Below, in pieces: positions 44,206 through 52,933 of a DNA stretch of 64,000 nt (position 1 is the stretch's first letter; each line of letters opens with the position of its first letter). The DNA is taken from assembly GCA_964598765.1 (NCBI GenBank), contig CAZRCZ010000019.1:41967-105966 (forward strand). The letters are read 5' to 3'. The DNA is from CAZRCZ01 sp964598765. Lineage in GTDB: Bacteria > Sumerlaeota > Sumerlaeia > MVZB01 > JAJFLK01. Under the pieces are notes generated by a model, which saw nothing but the letters and a program-made list of their open reading frames with translations, was not told where the DNA came from and did no database searches. Both the position numbers and the translations under genes were made by a program.

Positions 44206-45402
44206 CTAATTCAACGGCTTGACCCAGATATTCGTGAACCACACGCGGCCGTGGTCCCCCTGCAAGCGGACCGGCCCCGGCGCGTCCATGTTGCTTGAAT
44301 CCGACGTGCGATACGTGCGCCCGGGACACTCGGCGTTGTCGTGCGTCAGCAATCCGTTTTGGAAAACGGTGATTTTCCGACCGACCACCTTGGCCTCGAT
44401 CACGTTCCATTCGCCGTGCGGTTTGGTCGCGTTCGCCTTGGGGGGATAAAAATCATAAAGCGCGCCGTCGGAATTCTTGTTCGGGTTGCGGTTGGCGAGT
44501 TCGATCTGAATCTCCCACAAATCGCGCAGGAAAAATCCGCTGTTGCCGTCGGACTTGTATTCGTAGTGGACGAGGAAATTGCCGAATTTGTCGTTCGAAA
44601 CGATGTCGGGAATTTTCATCCCGTTGAGCAAGTTCCCCTCCTCGACCTTCCATTTCATCTCGCCGCCGGCGTCCGACTTTCCGTATTCCTTGCTCGCGAT
44701 CCAGCCGGTCGTGTCTTTGCCATTGAAAAGCGAACGCCATCCCTCCCCCTCAAAAAGAGGCCGGATGCGGATGTTGCGGAACCAAACCTTGTCGTGGTCT
44801 CCCTGCAACTCAAAAATGCCCGGGCTGTCGAATTCATCGGTGCGCCCTTGGCCCGTCTTGTGATCAATGAACGTGTTGTTTTGGATCAGTTGGCCGTTGA
44901 GAACGGCGGTGACGTGCGTGCCGATGAAACGGATGTAGATGTGATTCCATTCGCCCGCCGGTTTACCCGCCTTGACCAGCGGCGCCTTGTATTTATAGAG
45001 CGCGCCCATGTCGCTGATCCCCATCCCGTCGCCGCCCGGTTCGTAGGGACCGTCCTTAATCTGAATCTCCGCACGCCCGCGCATGTAGATGCCGCTGTTG
45101 GCTCCGGGAGCGGTCTTGAAATCCAACTCCGCCTCGAAGTTGTGGAATTTCCGTTTCGTGGCGATGTTGTGCTTCTTAACCAGATTGGAGACGTCGTTCG
45201 TCATCGCGCCGTCTTCGATCGTCCAGTTGAATTTAGCGTTGGCGGGCTTGGAAACCTCCCATCCGTCAAAACTCTTGCCGTCGAAGATCGTAATCCACTC
45301 GCCAAATCCGGGGTCGGGTTTGGGTTGGTCTTCGGCGAAAGTCGTCGTCTTTCCGGCGGCGCAAATCGCGAACGCAAAAGCAAACATTGAAATCTTTTTC
45401 AT
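44206..45402 (-). CDS. Exported DUF1080 protein with two 3-keto-glucoside hydrolase-like domains
   Basis: About 398 residues from ATG 45402 (GGAAGGG upstream; GTG 45408 is possible). Signal MKKISMFAFAFAICAAG. Two tandem DUF1080/laminin-G-like beta-sandwiches: about 35-215 (WITIFDGKSFDGWEVSKPAN, GANSGIYMRGRAEIQIKD, GEWNHIYIRFIGTHVTAVLN) and about 220-398 (WRSLFNGKDTTGWIASKEYG, GNSGFFLRDLWEIQIELAN, GPVRLQGDHGRVWFTNIWVK). The family includes 3-keto-disaccharide hydrolases and binding modules; it is frequent in Planctomycetes and Bacteroidetes. It sits 6 bp upstream of the VOC gene. Confidence 0.88.
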   Translation of the reverse strand: MKKISMFAFAFAICAAGKTTTFAEDQPKPDPGFGEWITIFDGKSFDGWEVSKPANAKFNWTIEDGAMTNDVSNLVKKHNIATKRKFHNFEAELDFKTAPGANSGIYMRGRAEIQIKDGPYEPGGDGMGISDMGALYKYKAPLVKAGKPAGEWNHIYIRFIGTHVTAVLNGQLIQNNTFIDHKTGQGRTDEFDSPGIFELQGDHDKVWFRNIRIRPLFEGEGWRSLFNGKDTTGWIASKEYGKSDAGGEMKWKVEEGNLLNGMKIPDIVSNDKFGNFLVHYEYKSDGNSGFFLRDLWEIQIELANRNPNKNSDGALYDFYPPKANATKPHGEWNVIEAKVVGRKITVFQNGLLTHDNAECPGRTYRTSDSSNMDAPGPVRLQGDHGRVWFTNIWVKPLN

Positions 45403-45527
45403 CTTCACAATCCCTTCCTTGCTTGGTGGATGGTAAAGGTTCGACGAAGGAAAGGAAAGCAAGATTCACGAGGGACTCGGGGCAACCCACTCGATATTCA
45501 CCTAGGGGTTTTTCAGGAGTATGGGTG

Positions 45528-46328
45528 TCAATGAAGAGGTGAGCGCGAGCTTACTTTTTCGCCTAGGACGATGTTTTCAAATTCCTCAATACTAACTCTT
45601 ACTTTTGATTTCCTTGGACCCGCGGAGGTAACTATAACGTCGGCAGGCAAAATAAGAGGCTCTCTTCTCCCGGCCACCAAGGTCATTCCCTCTAGGATTC
45701 CATCTTCCGTTCCCAAGTTGATCCATCCTACTTTGAAGGTTTCAATTTCAACAACTTTACCCTCCACGGGCTTCGACAGGAGGTAAGCCTTCCACTTTTC
45801 CGGAAGTGTTGGAAAGCCAACGGCATTACCTGCCCAATCCCCCCGACGAAGATAGTAGAGGCCGTAATGCTGATTCCTCGGTTCATTTCCCTGATTGACG
45901 GCCGAACAGAATTCTAGAATTTGGTCCGTAGGAATCAGATACTTTCTCTGGTCCCATGCCACGGGTAGAAGCTCCGTGTCTATGCCTTTGAAACCTTTCT
46001 TTAGGTTGGGCTTGGTCGGAATAAGGCGGATCAGATTGTCTTCAATTTCAGCGTATCCGTCATTTTGATCGTATACGCCAAGGCATCCAGTCCATTCGAA
46101 GGCAAATGTTGAATCTCCCTTGAGTTGTAAAGTGCAATTTACACCCTTTCCATCGCCAAAATAGTATTCGCCGGCAAATTGCGTGATTAAGTTTATTAGA
46201 GACGTTTGAGGCGGTTGTGATGGGTGAAGATCCGATGCGTTGCGCTCCGGACTGGATTTAGAACATCCCTGCAGGACCACAAGACTGATCCAAGGCAACA
46301 AGAGTTCAAAGCAGATTGATCTACGCAT
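45528..46328 (-). CDS. Hypothetical lipoprotein
   Basis: 266 residues. CFELLLPWISLVVLQGCSKS is a lipoprotein signal with lipobox LQGC. The C-terminal part VGWINLGTEDGILEGMTLVA followed by VIVTSAGPRKSKVRVS resembles a small beta-barrel of the FlgT/MreC-like kind (INLG..DGI..G). The middle has Cys64, Cys82 and others. Base composition is visibly more AT-rich than the neighbours, which may mean later acquisition. I do not recognise the family as a whole. Confidence 0.7.
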   Translation of the reverse strand: MRRSICFELLLPWISLVVLQGCSKSSPERNASDLHPSQPPQTSLINLITQFAGEYYFGDGKGVNCTLQLKGDSTFAFEWTGCLGVYDQNDGYAEIEDNLIRLIPTKPNLKKGFKGIDTELLPVAWDQRKYLIPTDQILEFCSAVNQGNEPRNQHYGLYYLRRGDWAGNAVGFPTLPEKWKAYLLSKPVEGKVVEIETFKVGWINLGTEDGILEGMTLVAGRREPLILPADVIVTSAGPRKSKVRVSIEEFENIVLGEKVSSRSPLH

Positions 46329-46518
46329 GAAGACATTCTAAAAGATCAGCTTGAGATTTTCCTCAACAAAGCACGGCAGAGTTGCACCTCCAACACCCGT
46401 CCCATGCAGATTACACGTCACTCCATACAATTCGATCTCAGGTTGTTTCCATCTTCACCGTCGCCAGAACCCGAGCGCGGGCGGATTTTGCGCTGTCCGG
46501 CTTGGGGCGGATGATGAA

Positions 46519-46594
46519 CTCACCACAGGGACCCGGAGGCACAGAGACGAAAATGTGGAATTGATTCTTTGTGTCTTGGTGTCTTGGTGGTGAA
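46519..46594. repeat. Mosaic inverted pair of repeat types A and B before mgtE end
   Basis: The left arm CTCACCACAGGGACCCGGAG (46519 onward) is type A. The right arm (46567-46594) ends GTCTTGGTGGTGAA and is type B. They face each other across about 20 bp. The wider gap 46329-46605 holds nothing else supported. Confidence 0.65.
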
Positions 46595-46605
46595 TAACCC
46601 GACTC

Positions 46606-47988
46606 CTACGCCAGCACCGTGCTCCGCAGAATCGCCATGGCGATAAAGAAATAAATGATAATCCCCACAACATCCACGAGCGTCGCGACGAAGGGAGCCG
46701 AGGAAACGGCGGGGTCGAGTCCGAGGCGTTTCAGGACAATCGGCAACATCGAGCCGATGAGCGTGCCCCACGTGACGACGCCGATCAAGGCCAGCGCGAT
46801 GGTGAGCGAGATCAAATAAGGATGCGGTCCATACATCGTCGTGAAAAGAGACGTTCCGGCGACTCGGACGAATCCGATCGCGCCCAAAATCGCGCCGAGC
46901 GCGAGACCCGAAAACAATTCCCGCCGAACGACGAACCACCAATCGGCCAGCTTCAATTCGCCCAGCGAAATCGCGCGGATGATGAGCGTCGCCGCCTGCG
47001 AGCCGGAATTGCCGCCGCTACTGATGATGAGCGGAATGAACAACGCCAGCACCGCCGCCTTCTGGATCGTTCCCTCGAAAAAACTCATTGCCGTCGAGGT
47101 GAACATCTCGCTGATGAAAAGCACGACGAGCCAGCCGACCCGCCGACGGATCATCTCCGCGAATCCGACGCGCATATAGGGCATGTCGAGCGCCTCCATG
47201 CCGCCGAATTTCTGAATGTCCTCGGTTGCTTCCTCTTCGGCGACGCTCAGCGCGTCGTCGAGCGTGACGATGCCGAGCAGGACGCCGGCGGCGTCGGTCA
47301 CCGGCAGGGCCGAGCGGTTGTATTTGCGGAACGCCTGCACGGCAATTTCCTGATCGTCCGTCGCGTGGAGCGAAACGTAATTGAAATTCATCAGGTCCTC
47401 GACCGTTTTTTCGAGGGGAGCCATGACGATTTGACGCAGGCGAATGTCGTCGAGGAGATGCCCTTTCGGGTCCACGACGTAGATCACGTTGATCGTTTCG
47501 CTCTCGATACCGACGTTGCGGATGTGCTTCATCACTTGTTCAATCGTCCAATCGGGATGGACGGCGATGTAGTCCGGCGTCATCAATCGTCCGATGGATT
47601 CCTCCGGATAACCCAGCAGTTTCTGCGCGACTTTCAGTTCTTCGGGATTGAGCGCCTTGAGCAACCGTTGGGTGATGCTTCCCGGAAGTTCCTCAAGTAA
47701 CCGCGTCCGGTCGTCGGGAGCCATTTCGTTGAGAACGTCGCTGACGTTTTCGATGGAGAGATTTTTGAGCAGTTGCTCCTGAAATTCCAATTCAAGAAAC
47801 TCAAAAACGTCCGCCGCCAAGTGACGCGGAAGAATTCGGAACAGAACGGCCTGATCCTCGGAGGAAAGGTCTTCGAGAATGTCGGCGATGTCGGCGACTT
47901 CCAGCTCGGCGAGTTGATCGCGCAGATCGTCAAAATGCCGCGCCTTGATCATCTCCTGAATTTCGGGCTGTAGCGCTTTTCCAAGCAT
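46606..47988 (-). CDS. mgtE: Magnesium transporter MgtE
   Basis: 460 residues. Mg2+-selective channel gated by intracellular Mg2+. The N-terminal helical domain (HFDDLRDQLAELEVADIADI..LEDLSSEDQAVLFRIL), two CBS domains (about 140-260, SIGRLMTPDYIAVHPDWTIE and ALPVTDAAGVLLGIVTLDDA), a connecting helix and five C-terminal membrane helices are all present. FIPLIISSGGNSGSQAATLI is the pore signature. Length is normal. No M-box riboswitch could be seen in the 190 bp upstream. It stands alone on the minus strand. Confidence 0.96.
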   Translation of the reverse strand: MLGKALQPEIQEMIKARHFDDLRDQLAELEVADIADILEDLSSEDQAVLFRILPRHLAADVFEFLELEFQEQLLKNLSIENVSDVLNEMAPDDRTRLLEELPGSITQRLLKALNPEELKVAQKLLGYPEESIGRLMTPDYIAVHPDWTIEQVMKHIRNVGIESETINVIYVVDPKGHLLDDIRLRQIVMAPLEKTVEDLMNFNYVSLHATDDQEIAVQAFRKYNRSALPVTDAAGVLLGIVTLDDALSVAEEEATEDIQKFGGMEALDMPYMRVGFAEMIRRRVGWLVVLFISEMFTSTAMSFFEGTIQKAAVLALFIPLIISSGGNSGSQAATLIIRAISLGELKLADWWFVVRRELFSGLALGAILGAIGFVRVAGTSLFTTMYGPHPYLISLTIALALIGVVTWGTLIGSMLPIVLKRLGLDPAVSSAPFVATLVDVVGIIIYFFIAMAILRSTVLA

Positions 47989-48179
47989 CGCCGAGAGTTT
48001 CTTTCCGGGAAATACGGGGACTGGCTCGCGGGGGTTTGTCCGCGGGCCTGTCCCAGTATCTCCTCGACGCGCGCAACCGGATGCGCGCGGGGGTAAAAAC
48101 TTCCATCTTTTACCATGATTTAAGGCTGAACAATCAAGCCCCTATTCCCCCTCGTGTGAACTCCGCGCCAGCACTGCGG

Positions 48180-48809
48180 CTACTCTTTGTGCAATGCCGT
48201 CAATTTCTTAATTATGTCTTCGAATTCTTTTCCCACAAGGCCAACATCGGGGTGATAACGCAAGCCGGAATGCGTCTTGTGGGCGGCATCCAACGCCTTT
48301 CCTGCATATTCCTTTGCAATGTCCTTTCGGCCGAGTTCAACCAAGATTAACGCGCGTGCGGCGTTACAAGAAAAAATATCAGCTGGAAAAATCAATCTGG
48401 CCTCTCTTTGCGATAAAAGTGTGAGGCAAAAGTCGTAATGCTCTTTGATTTTCGCTTGGGCAACCAATAACGAGAACTTCAGCGCCGCCCATACGTCGGG
48501 ATTCCGGGAACCCTCTTCTATCTTGAGGGCAACAAGATACGACTCGACCGCCTTGCTTCGCTTCCCCGTGGCAAGAAACGCCGTCGCTTGTTCTACATAG
48601 GCTTGAGTGGCATCCCAGCCACCACCCAAACCAAAGTACAAGTCAAGGAGACGTAGCGCAACTTCAGGATGGGTCTGTGCCAACAAATGAGCTTGTATCC
48701 GCAATGGCTGTGTTTTATCGCGGGCGCGGCGATGCTTAGCAAGAAATTCCGCCTCGATCGCCGGATTCCAATTTGTATTCCGGAACCAATCGCCCCTAGG
48801 CATCGCCAA
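48180..48809 (-). CDS. TPR-like protein paired with an addiction-module antitoxin
   Basis: 209 residues. It opens MAMPRGDWFRNTNWNPAIEA and continues AKHRRARDKTQPLRIQAHLL, a signature I know from a widespread uncharacterised family. The rest is helical with TPR-like pairs (ATAFLATGKRSKAVESYLVA, ARALILVELGRKDIAKEYAG). No catalytic site is visible. It starts 5 bp after an Unstab_antitox-type gene, where a RelE/ParE toxin would normally be, so the pair is probably functionally linked. Whether it is a toxin, a chaperone or something else is unknown. Confidence 0.65.
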   Translation of the reverse strand: MAMPRGDWFRNTNWNPAIEAEFLAKHRRARDKTQPLRIQAHLLAQTHPEVALRLLDLYFGLGGGWDATQAYVEQATAFLATGKRSKAVESYLVALKIEEGSRNPDVWAALKFSLLVAQAKIKEHYDFCLTLLSQREARLIFPADIFSCNAARALILVELGRKDIAKEYAGKALDAAHKTHSGLRYHPDVGLVGKEFEDIIKKLTALHKE

Positions 48810-48814
48810 CCCTC

Positions 48815-49036
48815 TTATCGGCGATCCAAATCTCTTAAAACTTTACCCGCCGGACGTATCCGCGCTTGTCCTTGGTCATATCTCTCAACCCGCGCGCGAA
48901 TCTCAACGTCCCATGCTTGCAATGCCTCAGAAGAAGAGTCGGTTTCGCTCGACACCAAAAGACGATGGGCCAAGGTAAGTTTCTGGTCTTCGGGAAGTTG
49001 AGCGGCCTGTTTGAGCATGCGGTCAAAGTGAATCAT
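48815..49036 (-). CDS. Addiction-module antitoxin-like protein (TIGR02574/Unstab_antitox family)
   Basis: 73 residues: MIHFDRMLKQAAQLPEDQKL, then TLAHRLL, and the C-terminal AWDVEIRARVERYDQGQARI. The LP..EKL.LA..LL and W..EI..R......G pattern is that of short antitoxin-like proteins usually followed by RelE/ParE-family toxins. Here the next gene is a TPR-like protein instead. The first of a two-gene unit with 5-bp spacing. Confidence 0.75.
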   Translation of the reverse strand: MIHFDRMLKQAAQLPEDQKLTLAHRLLVSSETDSSSEALQAWDVEIRARVERYDQGQARIRPAGKVLRDLDRR

Positions 49037-49172
49037 GACATCAGTTTAACTCATCTCTCGCGCGTCTGTCATTCCAAATCGGTTTTTTTCAATTCGCAAT
49101 GCTCGTTTTCATTTCGGGACGCAAGGTGAAAATCCCACTTGCGTCAATTGTGAGGAATGGAGAAGTTTAAGC

Positions 49173-50729
49173 ATGAGACTCCGCTATTTTCCAAGGTTCC
49201 ACCATTTCTTGTACGCATGGGCGTCTTTACTTATCCTCGGGGCGGGATGCGCGAGCCAATCGCAAAATGCCGTCTCGTCGTTGCAAAATCACTCCACACT
49301 GTTGATCGTCCTCGACGGCTTGCGTCCCGATTACGTCACACCCGAATTGATGCCGAATCTTAACGCTCTAGGCCGACGCGGCGTTGTTTTCAACAATCAC
49401 CATTCAATTTTTCCAACCGTTACTCGGGTTAATGCCGCTTCGATCGTGACGGGCGACTCGCCGGCGACGCACGGCCTCATGGGCAATGCGGTCTTCTTCC
49501 CTGAGGTATCATCCGCGAAGGCGCTCAGCACGGGAAACGCCGCAACCCTTCAGAAAATCGAATCGGCTACCGGAGGACGCTTGTTGACTGCCCCGACGCT
49601 CGGCGAATTGCTCCAACAATCCGGAAAGAAATTGCTCGTCGTCAGTTCCGGTTCCTCCGGATCGGCGTTCTTGCTGAATCACAAAATCACCGGAGGAGGA
49701 ATCATCAACACCGACTTGATTCTGCCGGAGTCTCTCCGTTCTCGCGTCGAGGCGGTCATCGGTTCCGTTCCGCCGGAAACGTATCCGAATCAGGCGCGGA
49801 ATCAATGGGCGGTGGATGCTTATCTTGAATTTGGCCTCAAGGAAATCCATCCCGAACTCACGATCCTCTGGATCACCGATCCCGATCACACGCAACATCA
49901 GTCGGGCGTCGGCGCGCCGAAGACGCTGGAGGCGATTCGACAGGTGGACGCGGAAATCGATAGGATTGTTCAAGCCCTTGCCGAACGCGGATTAAAAAAC
50001 AAGGTGAACATCGCCGTGACTTCGGATCACGGCTTCTCAACCCATACCGGCGGACCCGATTTGACCACCCTTCTTGTCGCCAACAAGCTAAAGGAAAGCC
50101 GCGATTCCGACGACGTCGTCGTCGCGGAAGGCGCAATTTACGTGAAGAATCACGACGAGGCAAAAATCGGCGCCATCGTCGAATTGCTCCAGCGAACCGA
50201 AGGTGTAGGTCCCATTTTTACCCATCTCTGGCGGACGACGCACCCCGAAGGTTTCGTCCCGGGAACGCTTTCGTTCCAAGCGATCCGCTGGAATCACGAC
50301 CGCGCGGCGGACATTTTGGTATCCGCCGATTGGAGCGACGCGACGAACACATTCGGCTACAAGGGAACGACCGCCCTTTCGGGCGTCGCCGGGCATGGAA
50401 CCTCCAGCCCTTATGACATTCATAACACGCTTATCGCCGCCGGACCCGATTTCAAATCGGGCGTGACGAACAACGTGCCGACTTCCAATGCCGATCTCGC
50501 GCCGACGATCTGCCGGTTGCTGGGGATCTCTCCTTCCCCGACCATGACCGGCAGGATTTTGAAGGAAGCCCTGCGTGGCGGTCCGCGTCCCGAATCGCTC
50601 AAGGTCTTGGAGCGAAGCTATCGCTCGCAAACGGAAGGGAAAGCGTGGAACTATGAGATCGAACTTTTTGAATCGAGTGTCGAGGGAGCCGATTATTTGG
50701 ATTACACGAAAGTGACGAGAGGAAAATGA
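49173..50729 (+). CDS. Lipoprotein nucleotide pyrophosphatase/phosphodiesterase (alkaline phosphatase superfamily)
   Basis: 518 residues. FLYAWASLLILGAGCASQSQ is a lipoprotein signal (lipobox GAGC). The NPP-type catalytic core follows: LLIVLDGLRPDYVTPELMPN (first metal Asp), HHSIFPTVTRVNAASIVTGD (Thr nucleophile in FPTVT), WITDPDHTQHQSG (metal ligands), SDHGFSTHTGG and GVAGHGTSSPYDIHNTLIAA. It would cleave phosphodiester or pyrophosphate bonds in the periplasm. It is followed by a type A repeat pair and then a GlpQ-like gene, so a phosphate-scavenging context is likely. Confidence 0.88.
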   Translation: MRLRYFPRFHHFLYAWASLLILGAGCASQSQNAVSSLQNHSTLLIVLDGLRPDYVTPELMPNLNALGRRGVVFNNHHSIFPTVTRVNAASIVTGDSPATHGLMGNAVFFPEVSSAKALSTGNAATLQKIESATGGRLLTAPTLGELLQQSGKKLLVVSSGSSGSAFLLNHKITGGGIINTDLILPESLRSRVEAVIGSVPPETYPNQARNQWAVDAYLEFGLKEIHPELTILWITDPDHTQHQSGVGAPKTLEAIRQVDAEIDRIVQALAERGLKNKVNIAVTSDHGFSTHTGGPDLTTLLVANKLKESRDSDDVVVAEGAIYVKNHDEAKIGAIVELLQRTEGVGPIFTHLWRTTHPEGFVPGTLSFQAIRWNHDRAADILVSADWSDATNTFGYKGTTALSGVAGHGTSSPYDIHNTLIAAGPDFKSGVTNNVPTSNADLAPTICRLLGISPSPTMTGRILKEALRGGPRPESLKVLERSYRSQTEGKAWNYEIELFESSVEGADYLDYTKVTRGK

Positions 50730-50732
50730 AGA

Positions 50733-50887
50733 TTCACCACAGAGGCACAGAGAGGAATTGGGCGTGCGCGCGCTGGATTCAAAGAATAAAAGCGATTCAC
50801 TTTTCCCTCGGTGTCAGCATCCTGCGGCCATGATTTTCCAAACCAACCTCAATCCAACCCGATTCCTCACTGTGTCCCTGTGGTGAA
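50733..50887. repeat. Inverted pair of dispersed repeat type A
   Basis: The left arm at 50733-50755 begins TTCACCACAGAGGCACAGAG. The right arm at 50865-50887, read in reverse complement, begins TTCACCACAGGGACACAG. It fills the gap between the phosphodiesterase and glpQ. Confidence 0.8.
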
Positions 50888-50918
50888 ATAGAATCGTTTC
50901 AGACCCAAAGGAGCAATC

Positions 50919-51887
50919 ATGACAACACCCCATACTCTTCCGAGTCGGATTCTCAGCGGATGCGTGATGCTTGCCCTCATCATCCTCGCGATTCCCGCGC
51001 GGTCGCAGGACGCGATCAAGAAACCGCGCAAGGTCTGCATTGCCCATCGCGGCGCGTCAGCCTACGCGCCGGAGCACACCTTCGCCTCCTACCGCAAGGC
51101 GATGGAGATGAACGCCGATTTCGTCGAGCCGGATTTGCAGATGACCAAGGACGGCGTGCTTGTCTGCATGCACGACGTCACGCTGGAGCGGACGACCAAC
51201 GTCGCGGAAATCTATCCCGACCGCGCGTCGGATCGCGATCCTTCGGGTCGGAGCAAGAAATCTTGGCGCGTTTCCGATTTCACGCTCGCCGAAATCAAGA
51301 AACTCGACGCGGGACGCTGGTTCGATCCCGCCTTCGCCGACGAGCGCGTTCCGACGTTTCAAGAAATGATTGATCTGGTCAAGACCAAACCCGGGACCGG
51401 AATTTATCCTGAAACCAAGGACCCGGAATTTTACAAAGCCGTCGGATTGAAGATGGACGAGGAGCTTCTGCGCGTCCTCAAGCTCAACGGTCTGGACACG
51501 CCCGAAGGCCAAGCCAAGATGCCGCTGTTCATTCAATCGTTCAGTCCCGAATCGCTTAAGCACATCCGCCAACTTTCGGGCAAGACTTACAAGCTGATTC
51601 AACTCGTGGACGCCAAGCAAGTCCGCGCGCTCATCAGCGACACCGGCCTGCCGCAGGTGGCCGAATACGCCGACGGTCTCGGACCCGCGATTCCGATTTT
51701 GCTTTCCGATCCCTCGCGCGTCGCGGCGGCCCACAAATTCGGTTTGGCTCTTCATCCCTACACCGTGGACGCCGAGCAGGTTCCGGCCAAATACGTGGAC
51801 GCCAAAACCTACATGAATTATCTGCTCTACGATTTGGGGGTGGATGGTTTGTTCACGAATAATTCGGATTTGTTTCCGAGGCGATGA
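50919..51887 (+). CDS. glpQ: Exported glycerophosphoryl diester phosphodiesterase
   Basis: 322 residues. Signal CVMLALIILAIPARSQ. It hydrolyses glycerophosphodiesters to glycerol-3-phosphate and an alcohol. VCIAHRGASAYAPEHTFASY carries the HR..A/E.T catalytic start; FVEPDLQMTKDGVLVCMHDV supplies the Glu/Asp metal ligands and the catalytic His. IYPETKD and the late DGLFTNNSDLF are also family features. Length is normal for periplasmic GlpQ. AAAGGAG precedes the ATG. The stop overlaps the next start (ATGA). Confidence 0.93.
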   Translation: MTTPHTLPSRILSGCVMLALIILAIPARSQDAIKKPRKVCIAHRGASAYAPEHTFASYRKAMEMNADFVEPDLQMTKDGVLVCMHDVTLERTTNVAEIYPDRASDRDPSGRSKKSWRVSDFTLAEIKKLDAGRWFDPAFADERVPTFQEMIDLVKTKPGTGIYPETKDPEFYKAVGLKMDEELLRVLKLNGLDTPEGQAKMPLFIQSFSPESLKHIRQLSGKTYKLIQLVDAKQVRALISDTGLPQVAEYADGLGPAIPILLSDPSRVAAAHKFGLALHPYTVDAEQVPAKYVDAKTYMNYLLYDLGVDGLFTNNSDLFPRR

Positions 51888-52888
51888 ATTTGAACCACGG
51901 AGGCACAGAGACAAGGAGAAAAAAAGAGGACTTATGGTCCCTCCGTCCGGAGGATCGGCTCGATCCGGCGTTTCTCAAGGACCCGCGCCTGCAACATCTG
52001 GAGGAGAACGCCGTCTTCCGATTGCTTATTCTCATCCGTCACAAAAACCGGCGGAAATTTCGCCTCACGATGGCTTTGACGCTTTTCGGAACGTTCGCGT
52101 TCTCGGCGTTCTATGCGTTCTACATGCGCGGCATGGGTGGGGTCGCGTCTCTCGTCATTGGCTTGACCGTTGATCTCGTCCTTTCGATTCATCTCGCCTT
52201 TTGGTTTTTCGTCGGCGGGATCAAGGGCTACGAAGCCTCGCGGGAACTCCAGCCTTATCTCGAGGAACTCTACCTCTCCGGTGTGAGCGGCGAAGACATC
52301 GCCCGCGCCATTTGGGGAAGGACGTTGTGTGGATATAGCTCGCGGAAATTAAGGAGGTGGATCATCTTAGCCTGGATGGGACTGCTCGGTTTGATTTTCG
52401 CAATCCATCCGAACCTTCAGGCGACTACCATACAAGGGGGACTAATTCCGCTTATCCCCTCATTGCTCCTGCTTGGTTTTGCGTGGGGATTCGCGTCGAG
52501 AATTCCGCACATCTTAATCGGAGGTTCTCTTATTTGGATTTCAGGACAAAGACGCCGAGTTCAACAGAGAGCAAAGCCTCTCGCTTCAATGCCCGCGGAC
52601 CTCCAACTGACGCGCAAATTCCGTTTCGGAGTTTTCGGTTTTCTTTGCCTTTGCTTTCTGCTCCCGACCATATTCTATCTGATCCATCTTATCGGGAGAA
52701 ATTTGGTTTATCAGATGCATAATTGGACTTGGGCTCTTATTACTGGCCTATTAGGCCCGGCTTTGTTATGGACAGCTGAAGACTGGTGGGCGCGCGTCAA
52801 GCTAGGAGGCATGGACCGTAACTTTCAATGGCTCGCCAATGAAATTGACCTCTGGTTCCGATTGAAAATGGAATCCATGCACGGCTAA
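51884..52888 (+). CDS. Hypothetical polytopic membrane protein with repeat-derived N-terminus
   Basis: 334 residues, coupled to glpQ by ATGA. The first residues MNLNHGGTETRRKKED come from a type A repeat arm at 51891-51919. Two hydrophobic segments follow at about 60-110, an EASRELQPYLEELYLSGVSG segment that looks like a cytoplasmic coupling loop, and four or more later helices (IILAWMGLLGLIFAI, LIPSLLLLGFAWGFA, FGFLCLCFLLPTIFYLIHLI, WALITGLLGPALLW). It resembles ABC-2-type permeases in outline, but no ATPase is adjacent. Function unknown. Confidence 0.6.
   Translation: MNLNHGGTETRRKKEDLWSLRPEDRLDPAFLKDPRLQHLEENAVFRLLILIRHKNRRKFRLTMALTLFGTFAFSAFYAFYMRGMGGVASLVIGLTVDLVLSIHLAFWFFVGGIKGYEASRELQPYLEELYLSGVSGEDIARAIWGRTLCGYSSRKLRRWIILAWMGLLGLIFAIHPNLQATTIQGGLIPLIPSLLLLGFAWGFASRIPHILIGGSLIWISGQRRRVQQRAKPLASMPADLQLTRKFRFGVFGFLCLCFLLPTIFYLIHLIGRNLVYQMHNWTWALITGLLGPALLWTAEDWWARVKLGGMDRNFQWLANEIDLWFRLKMESMHG
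51891..51919. repeat. Single arm of repeat type A inside a membrane protein gene
   Basis: TGAACCACGGAGGCACAGAG followed by ACAAGGAG. It encodes NHGGTETRRKK. Confidence 0.65.
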
Positions 52889-52933
52889 TGTCGGTCGTTG
52901 GGGTTTCGGCAAGAACAGGGATGCGATCTAACC

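Noticed and set aside
46351..46593. 80-codon frame upstream of mgtE's 3' end
   Set aside because: Runs through a mosaic repeat pair; no coding features.
47989..48179. Possible Mg2+-sensing M-box upstream of mgtE
   Set aside because: I see no M-box core in the 190 bp before the mgtE start.
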